Translations under genes and position numbers: made by a program
Shown: piece after piece, positions 52,779-61,181 of the stretch
Numbering within the stretch: the stretch's first letter is position 1
Layout of the letters: each line of letters starts with the position of its first letter
Origin: Microbacterium lushaniae
Lineage (GTDB): Bacteria; Actinomycetota; Actinomycetes; Actinomycetales; Microbacteriaceae
Length of the DNA: 64,000 nt
Direction: 5' to 3'
NCBI RefSeq assembly: GCF_008727775.1
Contig: NZ_CP044232.1
Location: forward strand, 3,286,001 to 3,350,000
The notes under the pieces: generated by a model
Told to the model about the DNA's origin: nothing
Database searches by the model: none
The model's input: the letters and a program-made list of their open reading frames with translations, nothing else

Positions 52779-55406
52779 ATGACCACCGGCAGCGTCGTGC
52801 CGCAGGTGACACCCCGGGGCCTGCCCCATCCAGCCGTTCGCGATGTGCTCGCGCGAGCCGCGCAGGGAGCGGTGCTGGATGCGGACGACACCGAGGTGCT
52901 GCTGGCGGCGACCGACCACGATCTCGACGCGCTCCTGGATGCCGCGGCCGCGGTGCGCGACGCGGGTCTGATCCACGCCGGCCGTCCGGCGGTGCTGACG
53001 TACTCGCGCAAGGTGTTCGTGCCGCTGACGACGCTGTGCCGCGACCGCTGCCACTACTGCGTGTTCGTGGACACCCCCGGACAGCTCCTGAAGAAGCGCA
53101 AGCCGGCGTTCATGTCGCCCGAGCAGGTGCTCGCCGTCGTCCGACAGGGCCAGGCCCTGGGGTGCAAGGAGGCGCTTCTCACCCTCGGCGACCGCCCGGA
53201 GGACCGCTGGCCCGAAGCGCGCGCGTGGCTCGACGAGCACGGCTACGCCTCGACCCTGGAGTACGTCGGCGCCATCGCGCGCCTCATCACCGCCGAGACC
53301 GGCATGCTCGCGCACCTGAACCCCGGCGTCATGACCGCCGACGAACTGCGGATGCTCCGTCCCACGGCCCCCTCGATGGGCATGATGCTGGAGACCACCT
53401 CGGAGCGGCTGTTCCTCGAGCCCGGGCAGGTGCACTTCGGCTCCCCCGACAAGGACCCGGCGCTGCGGCTGCGGGTGATCGAGGACGCCGGGCGGTCGCG
53501 GATCCCGTTCACCACCGGCATCCTCGTCGGCATCGGCGAGACCCTGCGCGACCGGGCGGAGTCGCTCGTGGCCCTCCGCGACCTGCACGAGCGGTACGGA
53601 CACGTGCAGGAGGTGATCGTGCAGAACTTCCGCGCCAAGCCCCGCACCGCGATGCAGGGCGCACCCGACGCCGACCTGCGCGAATACGTCGCCGCCGTGG
53701 CCGCCACCCGGCTCGTGTTCGGGCCGCGCATGCGCATCCAGGTGCCGCCGAACCTGTCGGATCCGGCGGAGTTCGCCCTGCTCATCCGCGCGGGAGCGGA
53801 CGACTGGGGCGGCGTGTCGCCGCTGACCGCCGACCACGTCAACCCCGAGCGGCCGTGGCCCCACCTCGACGACCTGGCCCGCTTCACCGCCGACGCCGGC
53901 TTCACGCTGCGGGAACGGCTGACCGCCCACCCCGAGTACGTCCGCGCCGCCGACGCGTGGATCGACCCCGCGCTGCATCCGGCCGTGTCCGCCTTGGCCG
54001 ACGCCGACGGCCTGGCCGCCGATGTGCGCCCCTCGCCGCTTCCCTCCGTTCAAAACTCAGGAGACACGCCGAACGGAGGCGCCGCGACGACCCCGGATGC
54101 CCCGGATCTCCTGAGTTCTGCGCACCCCACCGCCCCCGCCGCATCCGCCGCATCCGGCGCATCCGGCGCATCCGGCGCCGAGGCCGGTTCACCCGCCGCA
54201 TCCGGCGCATCCGCCGCCGTTCAGAATTCAGGAGACACGCCGAGTCGGCTGGCCGCCACAGCCCCGGATGCCCCGGATCTCCTGAGTTCTGCGCACCCGA
54301 GCGCCGGCCGCCGCCTGGCGGAGCGGGCGGCGGCGGATCCGCTCGCCCTCGACGACGCCGAGTGGGAGTCGCTGCTGCGCGCCACCGGATCCGACCTCGA
54401 CGCGCTCGCCGCGACGGCCGACGACGTGCGCCGGTACACCGTGGGCGAAGCCGTGACGCTCGTGGTCAACCGCAACCTCACCTCGACCGGCTTCCGTGCC
54501 GCGGGCCGGGGCGGGGCGGGCACGTTCGGCCTGGATGACGTGGCCGAGATCGCCACGGACGCCGCCGAGCTGGGCGCGACCGAGCTGTGCGTGCAGGGGC
54601 GGCTGCCCGACGAAGAGGACCCGCAGGCGTACCTCGAGATCGTGCGCGCGGCCAAGGACGCCGCCGGCGACCTGCACGTGCACGCCTACCGCCCGCAGGA
54701 CGTGTGGGATCTCGCCGAGCGCGGCGGTCTCGGACTCGAGGGGGCCCTGCACGCACTCCGCGCCGCCGGCGTCGACACCGTCCCCGGCACCGGGGTCAAG
54801 GTGCTCAGCGAACGCGTCCGCGCCCTCGTGGCCCCGGGCGACCTCGACATCGACCGGTGGACGGAGGGGATCACCGCCGCCCACCGCGCGGGGTTCGGCT
54901 CCACGTCGGTGCTGTTCTACGGTCACGTCGAGACGGCGGCCGAGCGGGTCGCCCACCTGCGGATGCTGCGGCGGATCCAGGACGCGTCGACGGGCTCAGC
55001 GACCCGATCGACCCACACGGGCGGGTTCACGGAGTTCGTCCCGATCCCCCTGCCCGGCCACGGCACGCCCCTCGTCCCCGGACGCGCACCGATCGACGAG
55101 CACCGCGCCATGGTCGCGGTGTCGCGCCTGCTGCTGTCCGGCAGCATCCCGCACATCCAGATCCCGTGGACCCGCGTCGGCCGCGAGGCGGCCGCGGTGC
55201 TGCTGGGCTCCGGCGGCGACGACCTCGGCGGCACGCTGCTGGACGGCCGCGTGCTCCCCGACACCGGCATCGAGCAGGGCCTGGAACTGCCGGCGACGGA
55301 TGCGGCGCGCATCGCTGCGCGGCTGTTCCGGCCGTTCCGCCGGCGCACCACCGACTACCGCACCCCTCGGCCGGCCCCCGTCGAGCCTCAGGAGGGCGGG
55401 CGATGA
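52779..55406 (+). CDS. fbiC: FO synthase FbiC (CofG-CofH fusion) with radical-SAM cluster missing in the CofH half
   Basis: An 875-residue two-domain protein of the F420 deazaflavin (FO) pathway. CofG half: residues about 1-415, intact cluster motif Cys87-x3-Cys91-x2-Cys94 (LCRDRCHYC) in YSRKVFVPLTTLCRD context. Linker: about 418-510, encoded by two palindromic repeats and Ala/Ser/Gly repeats. CofH half: 510-875, still with CofH landmarks (LHVHAYRP, DTVPGTGVK, YGHVET, GGFTEFVP, DDLGGTL). Where other FbiC proteins have an INFTNxCxxxCxxCAF-type motif after VVNRN, this has LTSTGFRAAGRGGAGTFGL (567-585) and no cysteine; only Cys604 remains in the half. That half cannot hold the usual cluster (inference). 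First gene of the operon. Confidence 0.88.
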   Translation: MTTGSVVPQVTPRGLPHPAVRDVLARAAQGAVLDADDTEVLLAATDHDLDALLDAAAAVRDAGLIHAGRPAVLTYSRKVFVPLTTLCRDRCHYCVFVDTPGQLLKKRKPAFMSPEQVLAVVRQGQALGCKEALLTLGDRPEDRWPEARAWLDEHGYASTLEYVGAIARLITAETGMLAHLNPGVMTADELRMLRPTAPSMGMMLETTSERLFLEPGQVHFGSPDKDPALRLRVIEDAGRSRIPFTTGILVGIGETLRDRAESLVALRDLHERYGHVQEVIVQNFRAKPRTAMQGAPDADLREYVAAVAATRLVFGPRMRIQVPPNLSDPAEFALLIRAGADDWGGVSPLTADHVNPERPWPHLDDLARFTADAGFTLRERLTAHPEYVRAADAWIDPALHPAVSALADADGLAADVRPSPLPSVQNSGDTPNGGAATTPDAPDLLSSAHPTAPAASAASGASGASGAEAGSPAASGASAAVQNSGDTPSRLAATAPDAPDLLSSAHPSAGRRLAERAAADPLALDDAEWESLLRATGSDLDALAATADDVRRYTVGEAVTLVVNRNLTSTGFRAAGRGGAGTFGLDDVAEIATDAAELGATELCVQGRLPDEEDPQAYLEIVRAAKDAAGDLHVHAYRPQDVWDLAERGGLGLEGALHALRAAGVDTVPGTGVKVLSERVRALVAPGDLDIDRWTEGITAAHRAGFGSTSVLFYGHVETAAERVAHLRMLRRIQDASTGSATRSTHTGGFTEFVPIPLPGHGTPLVPGRAPIDEHRAMVAVSRLLLSGSIPHIQIPWTRVGREAAAVLLGSGGDDLGGTLLDGRVLPDTGIEQGLELPATDAARIAARLFRPFRRRTTDYRTPRPAPVEPQEGGR
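54048..54122. repeat. Palindromic repeat family C, copy C2, inside fbiC
   Basis: Ends GTTCAAAACTCAGGAGACAC and TCTCCTGAGTTCTGCGC; the middle encodes NGGAATTPDAPD. It is inserted in frame (residues about 424-448) in the linker between the CofG and CofH halves. Confidence 0.9.
54138..54180. repeat. GCATCCGGC tandem repeat in fbiC
   Basis: Nine-base units (GCATCCGGC) in tandem, encoding ASG repeats between the two family C copies. Confidence 0.75.
54219..54293. repeat. Palindromic repeat family C, copy C3, inside fbiC
   Basis: Ends GTTCAGAATTCAGGAGACAC and TCTCCTGAGTTCTGCGC, nearly the same as C2, in the same reading frame (residues about 481-505, VQNSGDTPSRLAA...). The two are 171 bases apart, a multiple of three. 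Confidence 0.9.
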
Positions 55407-56896
55407 CGACGCGCACGGCGGTCGCGATCGTCGGCGCCGGATTCGCCGGGCTCGGGATGGCGATGGCACTGCGCCGCGCGGGACGCGACGACTTCGTCGT
55501 GCTCGAGCGGGGAGCATCCGTCGGCGGCACGTGGCGCGACAACACCTACCCCGGCGTCGCGTGCGACGTGCCCTCGCACCTGTACGGCTTCGCCGCCCAC
55601 CCCAACCCGCACTGGTCGGCGACGTTCGCGCCCGGCCCGGAGATCCACCGCTACCTCTCCCGCATCGCCGAGACCGAGGGGCTCGGCGACCGCATGCGGC
55701 TGCGCACCCCCATGCTCGGAGCCGACTGGGATGCCGACGCCGCGGTGTGGCGCATCCGCACCGGCGGTGAGCCGATCATCGCCGACACCCTCGTGCTCGC
55801 GTGCGGGCGTCTCACCGAGCCCGACGTCCCCGCGATCCCGGGGCTGGAGACCTTCCCCGGGCCGATCTTCCACTCCGCGCGGTGGGACCACGACGTCGAG
55901 CTCGCCGGCCGCAGGGTCGCCGTGGTGGGTACCGGCGCCAGCGCCGTGCAGCTCGTGCCGCAACTGGCGCGGGTCGCCGGTGCGCTCACGCTGTTCCAGC
56001 GGACGCCGGCGTGGATCGTGCCCCGTGGGGAGTCGACGTACACCGAGGACGAGCAGCGCCGCTTCTCCGAGCACCCCGGCGAGCTGGCCCGCCTCCGAGC
56101 CGCACTGTACGCCGAGGGGGAGGCACGATTCGCCTCGCGCTCGGGCGACGCCGAAGCCGCCGCCGCGGCGCGGGAGATCGCGCTGGCCCACCTGGCATCG
56201 CAGGTCGCCGACCCGGCGCTGCGCGCCGCGCTCACGCCCGGCTACGCCTTCGGGTGCAAGCGCGTGCTGCTCTCGGACGACTTCTACCCCGCCGTGGCGT
56301 CGGGTGCGGTGACCCTGGAGCCTTCGGCGCTGGCCGCCGTGGCGGGCTCGACGCTCGTCTCGGCGAACGGAACGCGCGTGGAGTCCGACGTGCTGGTGCT
56401 GGCGACCGGGTTCACCGCGTCGCAGCAGCCCTACGCCGACCTCGTGCGCGGCGAGGACGACCGCACGCTCGCCGAGCACTGGTCGGGCGGCATGACATCG
56501 TTCGGCTCGACGGTCGTGTCGGGGTTTCCGAACATGTTCGTGCTGAACGGCCCCAACGCGAGCCTCGGTCACAACTCCTCGGTGCTCATGGTGGAGGAGC
56601 AGGCCGCGTACGCCGTGCGCGCCCTGGCCCTGCGCGATCGCCGGCCCGGCGCCGTCCTGCGCACGCGCCCGGAGGCCGAGGAGGCCTACACCCGCGAGAT
56701 CGTCGAGGCCGCCGCATCCACGCCGTGGATCACCGGCGGATGCCGCAACTGGTACGTCGACGCCCGCTCGGGGCGTCTCACCCTGCTGTGGCCGGGTACC
56801 GTGCAGGCGTTCCGCGAGCGGCTCGCCGCGGCCGACGGGTCAGAGTTCGAGTGGGAGCACGCCCCCGTGCGCGGGGGGATGGGAGAAGAGTCATGA
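55403..56896 (+). CDS. FAD-dependent monooxygenase (Baeyer-Villiger type)
   Basis: A 497-residue flavoprotein. Two Rossmann motifs: GAGFAGLG (near residue 10) and GTGASAVQL (near 177), and the BVMO fingerprint FPGPIFHSARWD (FxGxxxHxxxW, near 152). It inserts oxygen next to a carbonyl using NADPH and O2; the substrate is unknown. ATG overlaps the fbiC stop and its stop overlaps the next start, so it is translated with the F420 genes, suggesting a link between F420 and this oxygenase (inference). Confidence 0.88.
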   Translation: MTTRTAVAIVGAGFAGLGMAMALRRAGRDDFVVLERGASVGGTWRDNTYPGVACDVPSHLYGFAAHPNPHWSATFAPGPEIHRYLSRIAETEGLGDRMRLRTPMLGADWDADAAVWRIRTGGEPIIADTLVLACGRLTEPDVPAIPGLETFPGPIFHSARWDHDVELAGRRVAVVGTGASAVQLVPQLARVAGALTLFQRTPAWIVPRGESTYTEDEQRRFSEHPGELARLRAALYAEGEARFASRSGDAEAAAAAREIALAHLASQVADPALRAALTPGYAFGCKRVLLSDDFYPAVASGAVTLEPSALAAVAGSTLVSANGTRVESDVLVLATGFTASQQPYADLVRGEDDRTLAEHWSGGMTSFGSTVVSGFPNMFVLNGPNASLGHNSSVLMVEEQAAYAVRALALRDRRPGAVLRTRPEAEEAYTREIVEAAASTPWITGGCRNWYVDARSGRLTLLWPGTVQAFRERLAAADGSEFEWEHAPVRGGMGEES

Positions 56897-57909
56897 CGGT
56901 ACCGCTGCGATTCGGGTACAAGGCCTCGAGCGAGCAGTTCGGGCCGGCCGAACTGCTGGAGTTCGGTGTGCTGGCGGAGGAGATGGGGTTCGACTCGGTC
57001 TTCCTCTCCGACCACTTCCAGCCCTGGATGCACGACGGCGGGCACGCCCCGGCCGCGCTGCCGTGGCTCGGGGCGCTCGGTCAGCGCACGTCGCGGATCG
57101 TCATGGGCACCTCGGTGCTCACGCCCACCTTCCGCTATCACCCCGGCGTCATCGCGCAGGCGTTCGCGACGCTGGGCGTGATGTATCCCGGCCGCGTCAT
57201 CCTGGGCGTGGGGACGGGGGAGGCGCTCAACGAGGTGACGCTGGGGCTGGAATGGCCCGAGCCGCCGGAGCGCTTCCAGCGCCTCAAGGAGGCGATCACG
57301 CTCATCGAGAAGCTGTGGGACGGCGAACGCGTCACCTTCGAGGGGACGTACTACTCGGTGAAGGATGCCACGATCTACGACAGGCCCGCGGCCGAGGAGA
57401 AGGTGCCGATCTACATCGGCGCCTCCGGTCCGGCCGCAACCCGCCTGGCCGGTCGCATCGCCGGCGGGTACATCACCACCAGCGGCAAGGCGCCCGAGCT
57501 GTACACCGACACCCTGCTGCCGGCGCTGCACGAGGGCCTGCGCAAGGCCGGCCGCGCCGATGACGCGATCGACACGATGATCGAGGTGAAGGTCTCGTAC
57601 CACCCCGACGCCGACACGGCGCTGAACAAGTGCCGCTTCTGGGCACCGCTCGCGCTCTCGGCCGATGAGAAGATGGGCGTGCACGACCCCATCGAGATGC
57701 AGCGCCTGGCAGACGCGCTGCCCATCGAGCGCGCCGCATCCCGCTTCATCGTCTCCACCGATCCCGACGAGCACGTCGAGCGGATCGCCCGGTACATCGA
57801 GCTCGGATTCCGCCACCTCGTCTTCCACGACCCGGGTGAGGACCAGGCGGAGTTCCTGCGCATGTACGGGGCGGAGATCCTGCCGCGCCTGCGCTCCCGC
57901 TTCAGCTGA
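56893..57909 (+). CDS. fgd: F420-dependent glucose-6-phosphate dehydrogenase family protein
   Basis: A 338-residue luciferase-like protein closely similar in its motifs to mycobacterial FGD1: FGYKASSEQF, Glu14, SDHFQPWMHDGGHAP with His41 and Trp45, MGTSVLTPTFRYHP, GVGTGEALNE with Glu110, GKAPELYT and the C-terminal HLVFHDPGED. The residues that matter for hydride transfer and acid-base chemistry in FGD1 (Glu13, His40, Trp44, Glu109) are all kept with an offset of one. It would reduce F420 with glucose-6-phosphate. The substrate is inferred. Coupled to the BVMO by ATGA. Confidence 0.88.
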   Translation: MTVPLRFGYKASSEQFGPAELLEFGVLAEEMGFDSVFLSDHFQPWMHDGGHAPAALPWLGALGQRTSRIVMGTSVLTPTFRYHPGVIAQAFATLGVMYPGRVILGVGTGEALNEVTLGLEWPEPPERFQRLKEAITLIEKLWDGERVTFEGTYYSVKDATIYDRPAAEEKVPIYIGASGPAATRLAGRIAGGYITTSGKAPELYTDTLLPALHEGLRKAGRADDAIDTMIEVKVSYHPDADTALNKCRFWAPLALSADEKMGVHDPIEMQRLADALPIERAASRFIVSTDPDEHVERIARYIELGFRHLVFHDPGEDQAEFLRMYGAEILPRLRSRFS

Positions 57910-57971
57910 CCCCTCCCCGTTCCGGCGCCCGCGCGGCGCCACCCCCGACCTCGACAGGATGGACGAACCGC

Positions 57972-58652
57972 ATGACCCCGAACCCGCCGCTGGAACCGGT
58001 TACGAGCGCGAATGAGCCGGAGTACGGCGCGGACGGGTGGGTCGTGATCGTCCCGGTCAAGCCCGCGACGGTCGGAAAGACGCGGCTCGCCGATGCGGCG
58101 GTCGACCGCGCTGCCCTCGCTCGCGCGATCGCGCTCGACACCATCGCCGCGGCGGCAGGCGCGACCCGCGTCGCGCGCGTCGTCGTCGTGACAGACGATC
58201 AGGAGCTGATCCGGGCGGCGACGGGGACGCCGCGGGTGGAGATCGTACGCGAGGTGGATGCGGCGGGCCTGGACGCCGCGATCGCCCTCGGCGCGCAGGC
58301 GGCGGGCCAGGGCGCACCCCGCGCCGCTCTCCTCGGCGACCTGCCGGCGCTGCGCTCCGTCGACCTCGACGCGGCGCTGGGCGCCGCCGGGTCGGTGGAG
58401 CGCGGGCTCGTTCCCGATGCCGAGGGCACCGGGTCGACGCTCGTCACCGCCCGCCCGGGAGCGGTGTGGACGACGGCGTTCGGCGAGGACTCCGCCGCCC
58501 GCCACCGGCTGCTCGGATGCACCGACCTCGACGTGCCGGAGGACTCGACCCTGCGCCGCGACGTGGACACTCCCGCACAGCTGGCGGCCGCGGAGGCCCT
58601 GGGGCTCGGACCCCGCACCGCCGCCCTGCTGAGCGCCGCACCGGTCGCGTAG
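57972..58652 (+). CDS. cofC: 2-phospho-L-lactate / PEP guanylyltransferase
   Basis: A 226-residue CofC/FbiD-family nucleotidyltransferase that activates 2-phospholactate or phosphoenolpyruvate with GTP before transfer to FO. Family segments: WVVIVPVKPATVGKTRL (residues 23-39), VTDDQELI (near 75), AALLGDLPAL (near 118), DAEGTGSTLVTARP (near 146). The first 20 residues are an extension. It starts 62 bases after fgd and faces cofD; the 3' ends are 45 bases apart. Confidence 0.9.
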   Translation: MTPNPPLEPVTSANEPEYGADGWVVIVPVKPATVGKTRLADAAVDRAALARAIALDTIAAAAGATRVARVVVVTDDQELIRAATGTPRVEIVREVDAAGLDAAIALGAQAAGQGAPRAALLGDLPALRSVDLDAALGAAGSVERGLVPDAEGTGSTLVTARPGAVWTTAFGEDSAARHRLLGCTDLDVPEDSTLRRDVDTPAQLAAAEALGLGPRTAALLSAAPVA

Positions 58653-58672
58653 CGGGCGGGAGGGCCGCCCCG
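58652..58672. terminator. GC-rich hairpin between convergent cofC and cofD
   Basis: GCGGGCGG, short loop, CCGCCCCGC. It could serve both convergent units. There is no T-run, so confidence is low. Confidence 0.35.
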
Positions 58673-58697
58673 CCCCCGTCGGGCTGCGCGCAGGGCG

Positions 58698-59768
58698 TCA
58701 GGACGCGGCAGCGAGTGCGGCGTCGACGATCGCGGCCGAGGCGTCCACGTCGGTCATCCACAGCGGCGCCACCACCGACCGTATGCCCGCGGCATCCACG
58801 TCCGGCGCGGCAGCGGCGTCCTCCTCGGCGATCAGCCACGCGTCGAGCAGCCCGCCCGAGCTTCGCGCGCCGTAGTGCGCGGCGACGGCGGCCGCGGAGG
58901 TCTCGACGCCGATCGCCGTGAGGCACACGTCGGCCATGCCGCGAACGACCCGGCCGCCGATGATGGGCGAGACACCGACGACGGCGGATGCGGCCGCCAG
59001 CGCCTCGCGCATCCCCGGCACGGCCAGGATCGGCCCGATCGAGACGACCGGGTTCGACGGCGCCACGAGCACGACGTCGGCGGCGGCGATGGCCTCGACC
59101 ACTCCGGGGGCAGGGGACGCGGCCGCGATGCCGGGGTTGTCGAAGCGCACCGGCGTGAGTGCGGCGCGATGGCGCGTCCACCACTCCTGGAAGTGCAGGT
59201 CGCGCTCGGCGCCGTCGGCGTCCCGCACCGTGACGATCGTGTCGGCCTCGGCGTCGGTCATGGGCAGCAGGCGCGCGCCCAGGTTCCAGCGCCGCGACAT
59301 CCGCTCGAGCACCTGGGTGGGGGTGAGGCCGTCGCGCAGCCATCCGGTGCGTGCCAGGTGCGTGCCGAGATCGAGGTCGCCGAGCGTGAACCACGGCCAG
59401 CCCGCGCCCCACTCCTGCAGCTCGGCGTTGACCCGCTCGGTGTCGTCGGCCCTCCCCCAGCCGCGGTGGGTGTCGTTCACGCCCGCGAGGGCGTACGTGA
59501 TCGAGTCGACATCGGGCTGCAGCCGCACGCCCGAGAGCCACAGGTCGTCTCCGGTGTTGACCACGACGGTGGCCTCCGGCGCCCCTCGGCGACCCAGGGC
59601 CGCGCGCACGCCGAGCGTGAACTTCGCGCCGCCGACGCCGCCGGCCAGCACGACGACGCGCGGACCATCCTCCGCCGAAAGTGCATCACCCCGGCGAGAG
59701 TGCACGAAACTCGATGCACTCTCGCCGGGGTGATGCACACTCGCGGCCGCGCGGCCGGGATCGGTCAC
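58698..59768 (-). CDS. cofD: 2-phospho-L-lactate transferase (FO transferase)
   Basis: A 356-residue CofD/FbiA enzyme that transfers the phosphoenolpyruvyl or phospholactyl group to FO. The nucleotide-binding start [20 protein letters not shown] is at residues 37-56, followed by [16 protein letters not shown] (near 70) and [20 protein letters not shown] (near 233). The 36 residues before the core are encoded mainly by palindromic repeat B4; no in-frame start lies between the repeat and the core, so some of it must be translated. GTG at 59768 overlaps the hemL stop (GTGA). Last gene of the heme operon. Confidence 0.9.
   Translation of the reverse strand: MTDPGRAAASVHHPGESASSFVHSRRGDALSAEDGPRVVVLAGGVGGAKFTLGVRAALGRRGAPEATVVVNTGDDLWLSGVRLQPDVDSITYALAGVNDTHRGWGRADDTERVNAELQEWGAGWPWFTLGDLDLGTHLARTGWLRDGLTPTQVLERMSRRWNLGARLLPMTDAEADTIVTVRDADGAERDLHFQEWWTRHRAALTPVRFDNPGIAAASPAPGVVEAIAAADVVLVAPSNPVVSIGPILAVPGMREALAAASAVVGVSPIIGGRVVRGMADVCLTAIGVETSAAAVAAHYGARSSGGLLDAWLIAEEDAAAAPDVDAAGIRSVVAPLWMTDVDASAAIVDAALAAAS
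59676..59744. repeat. Palindromic repeat family B, copy B4, inside the cofD 5' end
   Basis: On the minus strand the arms GTGCATCACCCCGGCGAGAG and its complement pair perfectly over 24 bases around the loop TCGAGTTTCG. In the cofD mRNA this is a very stable hairpin right after the GTG. It codes for residues 10-31 (from [10 protein letters not shown] to GDALS). Confidence 0.9.
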
Positions 59769-61090
59769 GGCGCGACGGCGGATGCGGCGGCCCGCGCGGC
59801 GGCGGGGAGGGCCTCGATCACCCGGCTCACGGCGTCATCGTCGTGCGCAGCGGTGAGGAACCACGCCTCGTAGACGCTCGGCGGCAGCGACACGCCCGCG
59901 TCGAGCATCGCGTGGAACAGCGGCGCGTAGCGCCACGACTCCTGCGTGAGCGCGGTGGCGTAGTCTCGCGGGGCGTCGGGGAGGAACGCGACGCCGAACA
60001 GGGAGCCCGCCCGGGGTACGGCGTGCACGACGCCCTCGGCCGTGAGCGCCGCCGACAGCGCGTCGGCGATCGCGGATGCCGCGGCATCCACGCGCGCGTA
60101 GACGTCCGGTGTCGCCCCGCGCAGCGTCGCCAGGCCCGCCGCGACCGACAGCGGATTGCCCGACAGCGTGCCCGCCTGATACACCGGGCCGGCCGGGGCG
60201 AGGGCGTCCATGACGTCGGCGCGTCCGCCGAGGGCGGCCAGCGGCATCCCGCCGCCGACAACCTTGCCGAAGGTGAACAGGTCGGGCGTGTACTCCTCGC
60301 CCGCGGCCTGCTGCAGCCCCCAGAACCCGGCCGGATGCACGCGGAACCCGGTGAGCACCTCGTCGAGGAGGAACAGCGCGCCGTGCTCGTGGGCGATGTC
60401 GGCGAGCGCGGCGTTGTAGCCCGGGGCCGGCGGCACCACGCCCATGTTCGCCGCGGCCGCCTCCACGATGACGGCGGCGATGCGGTCGCCGTGGAGGGCG
60501 AAGGCGTCGCGCACGGCGTCGAGGTCGTTGTAGGGCAGCACGAGGGTCTGCGCGGCGATGGGGGCGGGCACGCCCGCCGATCCGGGGAGGGCCAGCGTCG
60601 CGATGCCGGAGCCGGCCGCGGCCAGGAGCCCGTCGGAGTGGCCGTGGTAGTGACCGGCGAACTTGACCAGCAGGTCGCGCCCGGTGACCCCGCGCGCGAG
60701 GCGGATGGCGGTCATGGTCGCCTCGGTGCCGGTGGAGACCAGCCGCACCTTCTCGACCGGGCGGGCCGTACCGACCGTGACGCGGGAGGCGATCAGGTCG
60801 GCCAGCTCCACCTCGCCCGAGGTGGGAGCCCCGAAGGAGAGCCCGCGGGATGCCGCGTCCTGCACGGCGGCGACGACGTCGGGATGTGCGTGCCCGAGCA
60901 GGGCCGGGCCCCACGACGCCACGAGGTCGATGTACGTGCGACCGGCCTCATCCGTCACCGTCGCGCCGCGCGCCGACGCCAGGAAGCGCGGCGTGCCCCC
61001 GACGGACCCGTAGGCGCGCACGGGCGAGTTCACCCCGCCCGGGATCACGTCGCGGGCCCTGTCGAACCACTCGTCGTTGCGGTCGGTCAT
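59765..61090 (-). CDS. hemL: Glutamate-1-semialdehyde 2,1-aminomutase
   Basis: A 441-residue PLP enzyme making 5-aminolevulinate from glutamate-1-semialdehyde. The PLP lysine is Lys276 in [24 protein letters not shown] and [13 protein letters not shown] are typical. The ATG at 61090 (MTDRNDEW) is chosen over the longer reading because GGAAGG lies 12 bases upstream and family alignments start here. Gene order hemC-hemD-hemB-hemL-cofD. Confidence 0.96.
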   Translation of the reverse strand: MTDRNDEWFDRARDVIPGGVNSPVRAYGSVGGTPRFLASARGATVTDEAGRTYIDLVASWGPALLGHAHPDVVAAVQDAASRGLSFGAPTSGEVELADLIASRVTVGTARPVEKVRLVSTGTEATMTAIRLARGVTGRDLLVKFAGHYHGHSDGLLAAAGSGIATLALPGSAGVPAPIAAQTLVLPYNDLDAVRDAFALHGDRIAAVIVEAAAANMGVVPPAPGYNAALADIAHEHGALFLLDEVLTGFRVHPAGFWGLQQAAGEEYTPDLFTFGKVVGGGMPLAALGGRADVMDALAPAGPVYQAGTLSGNPLSVAAGLATLRGATPDVYARVDAAASAIADALSAALTAEGVVHAVPRAGSLFGVAFLPDAPRDYATALTQESWRYAPLFHAMLDAGVSLPPSVYEAWFLTAAHDDDAVSRVIEALPAAARAAASAVAP

Positions 61091-61110
61091 GTGCGGTTTC
61101 CCTTCCACCC

Positions 61111-61181
61111 ACGTCGGAGAATGTCGCGAAGGTCGGAGGATGCGGGGGAAATCCTCCGACGTCGGCGCGATCCTCCGACGT
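61111..61181. repeat. Palindromic repeat family E in the hem operon
   Basis: 71 bases filling most of the gap between hemB stop and hemL start. Ends ACGTCGGAG and CTCCGACGT; each arm contains TCGGAG twice (about 31-base arms with a few mismatches, short centre GCGGGGGAA). Confidence 0.85.

Noticed and set aside
54462..54530. A frameshift hiding the CofH cysteines
   Set aside because: I read both other plus-strand frames across this segment; neither contains a CxxxCxxC pattern, and flanking CofH sequence stays in one frame.
53036..54538. Arg/Pro-rich frame inside fbiC
   Set aside because: It is a +1 shadow of fbiC with no conserved segment.
58653..58697. Small RNA gene between cofC and cofD
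   Set aside because: Only 45 bases, explained by a terminator-like hairpin; no promoter seen.
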